Positions 8,162 to 15,749 of a stretch of 45,671 nt of DNA are shown in pieces. Position 1 is the first letter of the stretch. Each line of letters opens with the position of its first letter. The position numbers and the translations under genes are program-made. The stretch spans positions 1 through 45,671 of the forward strand of contig CANJCO010000038.1 in the NCBI GenBank assembly GCA_947473045.1, read 5' to 3'. Source of the stretch: Myxococcales bacterium (GTDB lineage Bacteria; Myxococcota_A; Polyangia; Polyangiales; Polyangiaceae). The notes beneath the pieces were generated by a model. It saw only the letters and a program-made list of their open reading frames with translations, searched no databases and had not been told where the DNA came from.

Positions 8162-8905
8162 TCAGCGCTGCCAGCGGCGACGCGCATCGGCCTGCGCGAG
8201 CCCGAGGCGGCGCTGCTCCGACACCGCGGCACCATAGGCTGCGGGCACGCGATCGCCCTCGGCCAGCGCCCACAAAACGCGCAGGGCGGCTTCCGCGTCC
8301 TCGCTCGCCCGATGGGCTTTTTCGAGGGAAATCCCTAGCCTTTCGGCAACGTCGCCCAAGGTTCGCGAGCGCTCACTCTTCTGAATCTCGCGCGCCCAAA
8401 CGAGCGGGTCGATCCACTCGACGTCGCGCCGGAGTGCCACCACCGCGCTCGAAAGCGCAGGCTGTCCGAGGCGCGCGAACTCAGCCGTAACAAAGCCCTT
8501 GTCGAAGCCCGCGTTGTAGGCGCCGGGCACGCGACCTTCGAGCGCCTTGGCGATTTCGTGCGCGACCGATGCAAACGACGGCGCGTCCTTGACGTCTTCG
8601 TCGGAGATTCCATGCACCGCGCGGGCGCCATCGGGGATGGGCACGCCCGGGTTGATCAACCAGTTGTATCTTGCAACGATCTCGCCGGCCTTGCCCACGG
8701 CGATGCCGAGCTCGACGACGCGGTCGGTCGACGCGTCACGGCCCGTGGTCTCGACGTCGAGCAGCGCGATCTCGAGGTCGCGCCACGGCGCCTCCTGGGA
8801 GATGCCGGGAACGAGCCCAACGACCACCGTCTTGAGCAGGTGCGCGATCCCCGGATAGTGCCGGCCCGTCGGGAAGCACCCGCACGCGTCGGTCGCCGGG
8901 CGCAT
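8162..8905 (-). CDS. DnaQ-like DEDDh 3'-5' exonuclease
   Basis: A 247-residue exonuclease of the DNA polymerase III epsilon/RNase T fold. All five metal and catalytic residues are present: Asp50 and Glu52 (LLDVETTG, Exo I), Asp135 (YNAGFDKGF, Exo II), His198 and Asp203 (HRASEDAEA, Exo III), making it DEDDh. The first 40 residues contain a cysteine pair and a hydrophobic segment not usual in epsilon subunits. ATG at 8905 follows the upstream stop after one base, so it is probably co-transcribed with the DsbA-like gene. It could act in proofreading, repair or RNA turnover; sequence alone does not decide. Confidence 0.82.
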   Translation of the reverse strand: MRPATDACGCFPTGRHYPGIAHLLKTVVVGLVPGISQEAPWRDLEIALLDVETTGRDASTDRVVELGIAVGKAGEIVARYNWLINPGVPIPDGARAVHGISDEDVKDAPSFASVAHEIAKALEGRVPGAYNAGFDKGFVTAEFARLGQPALSSAVVALRRDVEWIDPLVWAREIQKSERSRTLGDVAERLGISLEKAHRASEDAEAALRVLWALAEGDRVPAAYGAAVSEQRRLGLAQADARRRWQR

Positions 8906-8906
8906 G

Positions 8907-9851
8907 CTACTTCTTTCCGGCGTCGGGGAGCAGCGGCTTGCCGGCGTCGGCCGCGGATGCAGGCTCAGACGCCTTGACGCCCATCATCTGAAGCTCGAGA
9001 TCGACCCACTCCTCAAAAGACTGCACGCGCTCGTAGAGGCGCCCGTTGATGTAGATCGTCGGCGTTCCGGCCACCTTGAGCTCGTCCGCGAGTTTGCGGT
9101 CGGCCGCGAGCCTGTCGGTCGCCGCCTGGCTCTGCATGTCCGCGCGAAACTTCACCACGTCGAGGCCAAGCTCGCGGGCGTAGCCCTCGAGGTCGCTCTG
9201 ATCGAGGTGCTCGGCGCTGACGAACAGCTTGTGGTGCATCTCCCAGAGTTTGCCCTGCATACCCGCCGCGATCGCCGCGCGCGCTGCGGGCTCGGCGTGG
9301 GTGTGCCCCTGCAGCGGCATGAACTTGTAGACGAAGCGGACCGAGTCTTTGTGGCTCTCGACCAGCTTGTCGAGCAGCGGCGCCGTCATCTGGCAGTGCG
9401 GGCACTCGAAGTCGGCAAACTCGACGACCACGACGGGCGCGCCCGAGGGCCCGCGTGAGGGCGAGTCTTCGAGGCGAACGTCTTTAATGCGGTCGGCGTC
9501 AAAGCGGTTGTGGAAGCTCTGCTCCACCATTTCGCGCGTGGCGCCGTCGCGCACGCCTTTGAGGATCATCTTCGCGGCGGGCAGGCACTTGCCGCACGCG
9601 CGCTTTTCGCGGACGCACTGGGCGATCGGCACCGGCGTGTCGGCGCACGGCGCGAGAAGCGACGAGACGTAACTCGACCACTCCTTTTTTTCGCGAGGGG
9701 TCAGCGAGCTGGTGTCGACCTCGGCGAGGTTGACGTCAACGGCGGGCGTTCCGTCTTTGGGGGGATCGCCGCTGATCGATTGACCACGACACGTAGAGCC
9801 GCCCGACGCCAGGCCGAGTGCCACCAGAATCCATGCTTTGCCGAACGACAT
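8907..9851 (-). CDS. DsbA-family thiol-disulfide protein with N-terminal cysteine-rich domain
   Basis: A 314-residue exported protein. From the ATG at 9851 the N-terminus is a short signal sequence (MSFGKAWILVALGLASG) with Cys21 after GST, an imperfect lipobox. Residues 65-125 hold Cys69, Cys79 and a CGKC pair (86-89). The C-terminal thioredoxin-like domain carries the active site CPHC (150-153) after VVVEFADFE and the cis-Pro segment GTPTIYINGR (262-271), as in DsbA/Thioredoxin_4 proteins. It probably oxidises or isomerises disulfides in the periplasm. The open frame extends to 9977, but that would bury the signal sequence and overlap the divergent MinD-like gene. Confidence 0.78.
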   Translation of the reverse strand: MSFGKAWILVALGLASGGSTCRGQSISGDPPKDGTPAVDVNLAEVDTSSLTPREKKEWSSYVSSLLAPCADTPVPIAQCVREKRACGKCLPAAKMILKGVRDGATREMVEQSFHNRFDADRIKDVRLEDSPSRGPSGAPVVVVEFADFECPHCQMTAPLLDKLVESHKDSVRFVYKFMPLQGHTHAEPAARAAIAAGMQGKLWEMHHKLFVSAEHLDQSDLEGYARELGLDVVKFRADMQSQAATDRLAADRKLADELKVAGTPTIYINGRLYERVQSFEEWVDLELQMMGVKASEPASAADAGKPLLPDAGKK

Positions 9852-9963
9852 GACCGGGCTGCAGACTAGTCCACGTCCGCGGCGAGGTCCACGTCCGGCG
9901 AAGCACGCCGAGGCGATGCCGCGCTTTGCACGGGCCACGCGACCGCGATAGTGTCCGACCTCC

Positions 9964-11523
9964 TTGAGCAACGACACGACGGCCAGCGCTGCGCTCCTCA
10001 GCGCGAGGCACGTAATTGCAATCGGCGGAGGGCGCGGCGGCGTCGGAAAGAGCCTCGTGGCCGCGAGCCTCGCGATCTACTTCGCGCAGCTTGGCCGCAA
10101 GGTGGTGCTCGCGGACGGCGACGCTGCGGGCGGAAACCTGCACACGCAGTTCGGCCTCGGCGCAGCTTCGCGCGAGCCGGTGCTCGATCGCGATGCCACG
10201 CACGGACTCGAAGAGTCGCTCGTGCCCACGCTCGTGCCAGGACTGTCGCTGCTGCCGGCCGCGCACGAGTCGATTCAGGCTCCTACGCTTCACCGCACAG
10301 GCCGCAAGGCACGCTGGATCGCCCGGCTCCGCGCGCTCCCGGTGGAATACGTCATCATCGACGCCGGGCCGGGACACTCCGCGTTTGCGCTCGACGTCAT
10401 GGCCTCGGCCGACATGGCCATCGCCGTCACCATCCCCGAGCCGCCGGCGATCGAAGAGACCTACCGCTTCGCGCGGGCGTGGTTTCTGCGTCGATTGCGG
10501 CGCGCGGTGCACCGCGATAAAATTCGCAGCGCGTTGCTCAGCCGAGCGCTTGGCGAGCTGGGCTCACTGCCCGGGCCGATCGACCTCATGCGCTCACTCG
10601 CGAAGCTCGACCGCTCGCTCGCCGAGCTGGCGTGGCTCGAGGCGCGCGGCATGAACCTCTCGCTCGTCGTCAATCAGACGCGCGTGCGCAGCGATCTCGA
10701 CATGGGCGCGTGGATGAGCTCCCTCGCCGCGCGTCACTACGGCATTCCGGTCGAAGAGCTGGGGCACATCGAGCAGGACGACACAGTCTGGCTCGCTGTG
10801 CGGCGAAACAGGCCGCTGCTCATCGACAGCCCGACTTCGAAAGCGGCGCGCAACGTCGAGCGCATCGCACGCCGCGTGCTTGCCTTGCTCACGACGCCAG
10901 AGAGCCGCGGGCTGCCTCCGCCTCCCATGAACATCGGAGCGGCCTCGCTCTACGACGTCCTCGGCGTGTCGCGGTCCGCGACCGACGAAGACATTCGCCG
11001 CGCGTTCAAGCGCCAGCGCGACGTGTACGCCCCCGGGAGCCTCGCGACCTCGTCGCTTCTCAGCGACGCGCAGCTCCGGGGCGAGCTCGCGCGAACCGAC
11101 GAGGCCCACGACACGCTGCTCGATCCCGTGAGGCGGCGCGCCTACGATCTCTCGACGTTTCCCGATGCCGAAGTGCAGCAGCAGGCAGCGCGGCCGGTGC
11201 GCGGCGCTCTCGCCGCCGAGCAGCTGCAGCTTCAGAGCGAGCTGCTCCGCGAAATTGGCCCCGACACCGAATTTACCGGGGAGCTCCTGCGCCGCGTCCG
11301 CGAGTCGCAAGGCATCGATTTGCCCGAAATATCCGCGTTTACGCGGATCTCGAAGGGTCATCTCGTGGCCATCGAAGCGGAGGCCTACGCGGCGCTGCCA
11401 GCGCTGGTGTATGTGCGCGGCTTCGTGAGCGAGCTCGCCAAGTTCCTCAAGCTCGACGCCGCGCAGGTGCAGCGGAGCTACATGCGCAGACTGCGCGAGC
11501 TGGCCGCGATCGAGCCCGACTAG
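9964..11523 (+). CDS. MinD/ParA-like ATPase fused to a J-like domain and a RodZ-type HTH
   Basis: A 519-residue three-part fusion. Residues 15-310 are a MinD/FleN-type deviant Walker ATPase: GGGRGGVGKS (21-30), DGDAAGGNLHTQFGLG (51-66) and the switch strand VIIDAGPG (130-137). Residues 328-396 look like a J-domain (SLYDVLGVSRSATDEDIRRAF, then RRRAYDL), but the HPD tripeptide is replaced by YAPGS (355-359), so Hsp70 stimulation is unlikely. Residues 432-510 are an HTH_25-type helix-turn-helix like that of RodZ (FTGELLRRVRESQGIDLPEIS, VYVRGFVSELAKFL). There is no C-terminal amphipathic MinD helix. The start is a TTG at 9964 with no clear ribosome-binding site. A role in positioning or transcription control is inference. 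Confidence 0.75.
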   Translation: MSNDTTASAALLSARHVIAIGGGRGGVGKSLVAASLAIYFAQLGRKVVLADGDAAGGNLHTQFGLGAASREPVLDRDATHGLEESLVPTLVPGLSLLPAAHESIQAPTLHRTGRKARWIARLRALPVEYVIIDAGPGHSAFALDVMASADMAIAVTIPEPPAIEETYRFARAWFLRRLRRAVHRDKIRSALLSRALGELGSLPGPIDLMRSLAKLDRSLAELAWLEARGMNLSLVVNQTRVRSDLDMGAWMSSLAARHYGIPVEELGHIEQDDTVWLAVRRNRPLLIDSPTSKAARNVERIARRVLALLTTPESRGLPPPPMNIGAASLYDVLGVSRSATDEDIRRAFKRQRDVYAPGSLATSSLLSDAQLRGELARTDEAHDTLLDPVRRRAYDLSTFPDAEVQQQAARPVRGALAAEQLQLQSELLREIGPDTEFTGELLRRVRESQGIDLPEISAFTRISKGHLVAIEAEAYAALPALVYVRGFVSELAKFLKLDAAQVQRSYMRRLRELAAIEPD

Positions 11524-11527
11524 GCGC

Positions 11528-12937
11528 ATGGCGCGGCGACCTTCCGACCTCCCGTTCGGCTTCGCGCTCTTCTTTGCCGCGCTCGCCCCGCGCCTGTGGG
11601 TCGCCCTGCGCTGGGCCGGTGAGCCCGTTTGGGATGGCCACTACTACGACTTCGGGGCACGACGAATCGCGCAGGGGCTCGGCTACTCCGACGACGTGAG
11701 CATTGGCGGTCAGTCGATCTGGCACGCCTGGTGTCACTATCCCGTCGGCTACAGCGCGTTTCTGGGCGGCCTTTATCGTGTCTTTGGCGCCGATCTGCGG
11801 GTCGCGGCGGCGGCCGACGCCACCGTGGGAGCGCTGCTCGCAGTGATAACCTGGCTCCTCGCGCGCGAGGCCCTTTCGTCGGGGCGCGCGCGCGTTGCGG
11901 GCCTCCTGGTGGCCGCGCATCCGGGCCTTATCGTCTACTCGGCGCTGGTGATGAGCGAGCCGCTGTCGGTGCTCCTCACGCTCGCCGGCTTCTGGCTCGC
12001 GGTTCGCGATCGCGGCAGGCCGGTTCGAGGGGTGATCGTGGGTGCGCTCGTGCTCGGCGTCGCCGCGCTCGTGCGTCCGCAAGCGTTGCTGTGCGTGCCG
12101 TTTCTCGCCTTCGTTCCGCGCCACGCGCCGCCTGCCCTGCTTCCGCTCGGCCGCGGATTTCGTTTGGCGATCGCGGCGCTCGCCTGCGCGACCGCGCTCG
12201 CGGCAGTCGCTCCCTGGACAGCCCGCAACTGCGCGCGAATGGACGGCTGCGCGCTGGTGAGCACCAACGCCGGGTGGAACCTCGCGATCGGCGCGTTTCC
12301 GCGCGCAACCGGGCGCTTCGAGACGCTCCGCGCGAGCGACGGTTGCCGCGAGGTGACCGGCCAGGTGCAGCAGGACCGGTGCTGGTTCCACTACGGGGTC
12401 GACCAGATCAGACGCCACCCGGGCCACTGGCTCGCGCTCATCCCCGCGAAGCTCGGGTTCACCTTCGATCACGAGTCGTTCGCGATCGAGTACCTGCACG
12501 AGGCCCGGCCGAGCGCGTGGCCTGAAGCGCGGCGCAGACGGGGGCGCGAGCTGCTGACCATGGCGCACCGCGCGCTGTTGTCGATCGCATCGCTGGGAGC
12601 GGTCGCGTTCGTGACCCGAGGCCGCGGCCGCCGCGCGCAGGCCCTCCTCGCGATCGCAGCCATCGCGCTCGTGGCGTTCGCGATCGAAGCGGACTCACCC
12701 ACGTTCTGGCCGATCGCCCTGTTTTGCTCCGTGGCACCGTGGGTCGCGCTGCCGGGAGCGCCTGAGCGGCGGCCCGCTTGGTTGCTCGCGGTGTCGCTGC
12801 TCGCCACAACGCTCGCGACGCACGCGATCTTCTTCGGCGAAGATCGCTATCACGTCGTGGTCGCGCCGATCTTGTGCATGCTCGCAGCCGGCGCGCTCCG
12901 GCCGGCCGGAAGACCCGTCCGCGAACGCAGCGCATGA
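11528..12937 (+). CDS. GT-C glycosyltransferase, family 39/ArnT-like membrane protein
   Basis: A 469-residue polytopic membrane protein. After the first membrane helix the periplasmic loop carries the GT-C acidic motif in PVWDGHYYDFGARRIAQGLGYS, followed by about eight to ten hydrophobic helices and a DRYHVVVAPIL segment near the end, as in dolichyl/undecaprenyl-phosphate-sugar transferases of the PMT/ArnT family. Such enzymes move a sugar from a polyprenyl-phosphate carrier to protein or lipid on the outer face of the inner membrane. ATG at 11528 is four bases after the MinD-fusion stop, so they are likely co-transcribed. The acceptor is unknown. The gene ends before a terminator serving the opposite strand. 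Confidence 0.75.
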   Translation: MARRPSDLPFGFALFFAALAPRLWVALRWAGEPVWDGHYYDFGARRIAQGLGYSDDVSIGGQSIWHAWCHYPVGYSAFLGGLYRVFGADLRVAAAADATVGALLAVITWLLAREALSSGRARVAGLLVAAHPGLIVYSALVMSEPLSVLLTLAGFWLAVRDRGRPVRGVIVGALVLGVAALVRPQALLCVPFLAFVPRHAPPALLPLGRGFRLAIAALACATALAAVAPWTARNCARMDGCALVSTNAGWNLAIGAFPRATGRFETLRASDGCREVTGQVQQDRCWFHYGVDQIRRHPGHWLALIPAKLGFTFDHESFAIEYLHEARPSAWPEARRRRGRELLTMAHRALLSIASLGAVAFVTRGRGRRAQALLAIAAIALVAFAIEADSPTFWPIALFCSVAPWVALPGAPERRPAWLLAVSLLATTLATHAIFFGEDRYHVVVAPILCMLAAGALRPAGRPVRERSA

Positions 12938-12973
12938 TCGCGGCGTCGACCGAACGAAACCCGGAAGCGACGC

Positions 12974-13020
12974 GACAAAAAGGAAAAAGCGCGAACGCCG
13001 ACTTGGGCGCTCGCGCTCTT
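12974..13020 (-). terminator. Rho-independent terminator of the minus-strand lipoprotein gene
   Basis: On the minus strand, AGCGCGA (13017-13011) and CGCC (13009-13006) pair with GGCG (12999-12996) and TCGCGCT (12994-12988), an 11-base-pair stem with one mismatch and a six-base loop. It is followed by TTTTCCTTTTT, a strong T-tract. It sits 24 bases after the lipoprotein stop and also separates it from the convergent glycosyltransferase gene. Confidence 0.8.
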
Positions 13021-13043
13021 TCAGAGCCGCAGCAGAAGTAGAA

Positions 13044-13427
13044 TTACTTCTTCGCGGGGGTCGCGGCGGGCTTCGCGGAAGCAGCCGGGGCGGCCGACTT
13101 CGCGGGAGCAGCCGAGGCGGCCGGCTTGACAGCCTTGCCAGCGTCCGCTGCGGGCGCGCCGGCGTCGACCGGGGCGGCGACGGGCGTCACGGGGGCGGCC
13201 GAAGCCGACATCGCGGGAGCAGCGGAGGCGGTCACCGCGGGAGCGGCGGAAGCCGACATCACGGGAGCAGCAGCGGAAGCCGACGCCATGGGGGCGACTT
13301 CGGCCGAAGCGCTCGCCGAAGCGGAAGGCGCGGTCGGCGCAACGGGGTCTGCACCGCCGCCACAGGCAATAGCGGTAGCGACAGCAGCGGCCAACGAGGC
13401 GAGAGCAAAAAGCTTGATGTTTCGCAT
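13044..13427 (-). CDS. Small Ala/Ser/Pro-rich putative lipoprotein
   Basis: A 127-residue protein starting at ATG 13427, preceded by GGAG at about nine bases. Residues 1-21 are a signal sequence (MRNIKLFALASLAAAVATAIA) ending at Cys22, an acceptable lipobox (AIAC). The rest is almost wholly Ala, Ser, Pro, Lys and Val, with imperfect eight-residue repeats of the type MSASAAPA at residues 51-80, an aspartate-containing patch (VDAGAPAADAGKA), and a Lys/Pro/Ala tail ending ATPAKK. It looks like an intrinsically disordered, surface or cell-wall spanning tether; no family is recognisable. It is divergent from the DUF2330 gene and followed by a good terminator. The composition could in part reflect a chance reading of GC-rich DNA, but the signal, start and terminator argue for a real gene. 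Confidence 0.7.
   Translation of the reverse strand: MRNIKLFALASLAAAVATAIACGGGADPVAPTAPSASASASAEVAPMASASAAAPVMSASAAPAVTASAAPAMSASAAPVTPVAAPVDAGAPAADAGKAVKPAASAAPAKSAAPAASAKPAATPAKK
13188..13277 (-). repeat. Imperfect tandem repeats encoding MSASAAPA-type units
   Basis: About four 24-base units encode residues 51-80 of the Ala/Ser/Pro-rich lipoprotein (SAAAPVMS, ASAAPAVT, ASAAPAMS, ASAAPVTP). The units differ at several bases, so they are diverged rather than freshly duplicated. Confidence 0.6.
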
Positions 13428-13605
13428 AGACTTTCTCCGGTCTTTTGAGGGCCGGGTGTCTACCTCCAAACGTACGGGCGGAGCAAGCAAAATCGTGTTT
13501 GCGCCCAACGAACATCTGCGCCAAAGTGAGCCACATGTGACCATCGGATCGGCACACCGGGCCGTCGTGGTTCGACTATTTGCTCGAAATTGCGCTTTCT
13601 TACCG

Positions 13606-13621
13606 TGGCACGCGTGCTGCA
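13606..13621 (+). promoter_or_regulatory. Probable sigma-54 (-24/-12) promoter
   Basis: TGGCACGCGTGCTGCA matches the sigma-54 consensus TGGCACG-N4-TTGCA with one mismatch (C for the first T). The invariant GG (13607-13608) and GC (13619-13620) are correctly spaced, with the -24 and -12 bases 12 apart. The predicted transcript start near 13632 would leave a 17-base leader containing GGAG (13639-13642) before the ATG at 13649, a geometry hard to get by chance. An enhancer-binding protein site should lie upstream in the 221-base divergent gap; I could not recognise one. Confidence 0.6.
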
Positions 13622-13648
13622 GGTAGAGTCGTCCACACGGAGATTATC

Positions 13649-15031
13649 ATGCGAAGAATTGCTCAGCTATCAGTCGCCACGCTCGCCGCAGCAGCCGCAA
13701 TCTTTGCCCCGACGGGCGAGGCAAAAGCCTGCGGCGGATGCTTCCACGATCCGACCGACAACCCCTCGGTCGTCACCGATCACCGCATGATCCTGACGAT
13801 CTCGCAGAATCAGACCACGCTCTACGATCAGGTGAAATACCAAGGCGACCCGAAGTCGTTCGCGTGGGTCTTGCCGATTCACGGCAACGTCAAGGTCGGC
13901 CTGAGCGCCGACGTCGTGTTCGCTTCGCTCGACGCGCTCACGGCCACCCAGGTGCGCGCGCCGCAGCTCAACTGCCCGGCGCCCCCTTCGTGCCCGGGCA
14001 ACGACTACGGCCCCTCCGCATCCGCGGCCCAGGACGGTGGCGCTGGCGCGACCCCTTCCGACGGAGTGACCGTCACGAAGAACGAGGTCGTCGGCCCCTA
14101 CGAGAGTGTGCAGCTCTCCGCGACCAGCCCCGCGGCGCTCGAGAACTGGCTCACGACCAACCACTTCGTGGTGCCGGCCGACGTGAAGCCGATCGTTGAC
14201 GCCTATCAGAAGGAAGGCTTCGATTTCCTCGCGCTCAAGCTGCTGCCCGGGCAAGGCGTGCAGTCGATGCGACCCGTTCGCGTCACGATGCCGGGCGCGT
14301 CGCCTGCCCTGCCGCTGCGCATGGTGAGCGCGGGCACAGGGCTGCAAGTCGGCATTACGCTGTTCGTCATCGCCGACGGTCGCTACGAGCCCGCGAACTT
14401 CCCGTCGTTCCTCATCAAGGACGACGAGCTGGTGTGGGACTGGTCGACCAACCTTTCGAACTACCGCACGCTGCGCACGGCCAAAGAAGTCGCGACTAAA
14501 AACCACGCGTGGGAGCTCGAGAGCTCGATGGGCGTGCCGACTTACGCCATTCAAGGCGCCGTCCTGAGCGGCGGGCAAGTGTTTGGCGGAGGCTTCGGCG
14601 GAGGCCCGGGCGGCTACCGGGCGCCTGCAGAAGCTGATTACTCGGGTGTTCCCGCGACCGACGGTGGCGCCGCCGGAGCGACGCCCGACCAGGTGCGTGA
14701 CGCCGACGTGGCCGCGCTGCTCGAAGGGCAGATGCCGACTCCGCGCATCACGCGCCTGCGCACTGACCTGGCCCATGACGCGCTCAGCGTCGACCTGTCG
14801 CTGAACGCGTCGCAAGATCAAGGCGAAGTGTCGAACATTCGGCAGGCCTCGAAAGACCTGAATCGGCCGCCTTGCCCGACCTACGAGCCCTGCCCGCTCG
14901 GACTCGCTGGCTTCGTGGGCGCAGGCTGCGCAGCGCAGCCGCAGTCGAGCACGGGCGACGCCTTTCTGCTCGGCGGCCTGGGCATCCTGGGCATCGTGAT
15001 CGCGCGTCGTCGCCGCCGCAACCAGGCCTGA
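13649..15031 (+). CDS. DUF2330 protein with MYXO-CTERM-like sorting tail
   Basis: A 460-residue exported protein. The ATG at 13649 has GGAG upstream and starts a signal peptide (MRRIAQLSVATLAAAAAIF) cleaved near GEAKA, just before CGGCFHDPTDNPSVVTDHRM, the hallmark opening of DUF2330. Residues 45-230 follow that domain (LYDQVKYQGDPKSFAWVLPI). The C-terminus has a Gly-Cys (VGAGCAAQ), a hydrophobic helix (AFLLGGLGILGIVIA) and RRRRR, the architecture of MYXO-CTERM proteins processed by a sorting protease in Myxococcota. There is a Gly-rich loop around residue 315. The molecular function is unknown. It is apparently sigma-54 controlled (site at 13606). Confidence 0.83.
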   Translation: MRRIAQLSVATLAAAAAIFAPTGEAKACGGCFHDPTDNPSVVTDHRMILTISQNQTTLYDQVKYQGDPKSFAWVLPIHGNVKVGLSADVVFASLDALTATQVRAPQLNCPAPPSCPGNDYGPSASAAQDGGAGATPSDGVTVTKNEVVGPYESVQLSATSPAALENWLTTNHFVVPADVKPIVDAYQKEGFDFLALKLLPGQGVQSMRPVRVTMPGASPALPLRMVSAGTGLQVGITLFVIADGRYEPANFPSFLIKDDELVWDWSTNLSNYRTLRTAKEVATKNHAWELESSMGVPTYAIQGAVLSGGQVFGGGFGGGPGGYRAPAEADYSGVPATDGGAAGATPDQVRDADVAALLEGQMPTPRITRLRTDLAHDALSVDLSLNASQDQGEVSNIRQASKDLNRPPCPTYEPCPLGLAGFVGAGCAAQPQSSTGDAFLLGGLGILGIVIARRRRRNQA

Positions 15032-15143
15032 GACCGACCGACACGAGCGCGCCGTGAATCGGGGCGCGGCGCAGCAAGCGTCCGCGCCTCGCGCGTTTTG
15101 TGGCATTGACTTCCCGCGCCGCGAGGGGCGACCTTCCCGGCCC

Positions 15144-15743
15144 ATGATCGGAAGGCTCACCGGACGCGTGCTCTCGGACGAAGGAGACTGCGCGATCCTC
15201 GATGTGCGCGGCGTCGGCTACGAGGTGATTGTTCCGCTCGGAACGCTCGGGCGTGCGCCGGCCTCACCCGAGGGAGACACGACGCTCTTCATTCACACGC
15301 ACGCCCGCGAGGACGCGTTGCTGCTCTACGGCTTCGCGTCCGAGGCCGATCGCAGCGCCTTTCGTACGCTGATCGGCGTGTCGAACGTGGGACCGCGCAC
15401 CGCCCTCGCGCTGCTCAGCGCGCTGCCCGCCGACGAGCTCGCGCGCGCCATCGCCGGCAAGGACGTCGCGGGCCTTACGCGCATACCGGGCGTGGGCAAG
15501 AAGACCGCCGAGCGCCTCGTGCTCGAGCTCAAAGACAAGCTCGCCCCGGTGGCTGCTTCCGCGTCAAACCCCCTAAAAAAAGGCGTATCGACCGCCTCCG
15601 GAAGCGACGTTCTGGCAGGGGCGCTCGTGCGCATGGGCTTCAAGCAAGTGGAGGTCGATCGCGCGATCGCGGCGATGGGAGACCGCGCGAAGGCCCCGCT
15701 CGGCGAGGCCGTACGCGAAGCCCTGGCGCTCCTCGCCAAGTAA
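15144..15743 (+). CDS. ruvA: Holliday junction branch migration protein RuvA
   Basis: A 199-residue protein. It begins MIGRLTGRVL, the usual RuvA start, followed by the OB-fold (VGYEVIVPL, LFIHTHAREDALLLYGF), two helix-hairpin-helix motifs (LIGVSNVGPRTALALLS and LTRIPGVGKKTAERLVLELKDKL) and the C-terminal three-helix domain (ALVRMGFKQVEVDRAI) that contacts RuvB. RuvA binds four-way junctions and loads the RuvB motor. The frame is open to 15054, but those 30 residues have no RuvA counterpart. Neither ruvB nor ruvC is adjacent. It ends six bases from the convergent ppk stop. Confidence 0.95.
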   Translation: MIGRLTGRVLSDEGDCAILDVRGVGYEVIVPLGTLGRAPASPEGDTTLFIHTHAREDALLLYGFASEADRSAFRTLIGVSNVGPRTALALLSALPADELARAIAGKDVAGLTRIPGVGKKTAERLVLELKDKLAPVAASASNPLKKGVSTASGSDVLAGALVRMGFKQVEVDRAIAAMGDRAKAPLGEAVREALALLAK

Positions 15744-15749
15744 CGAGCG

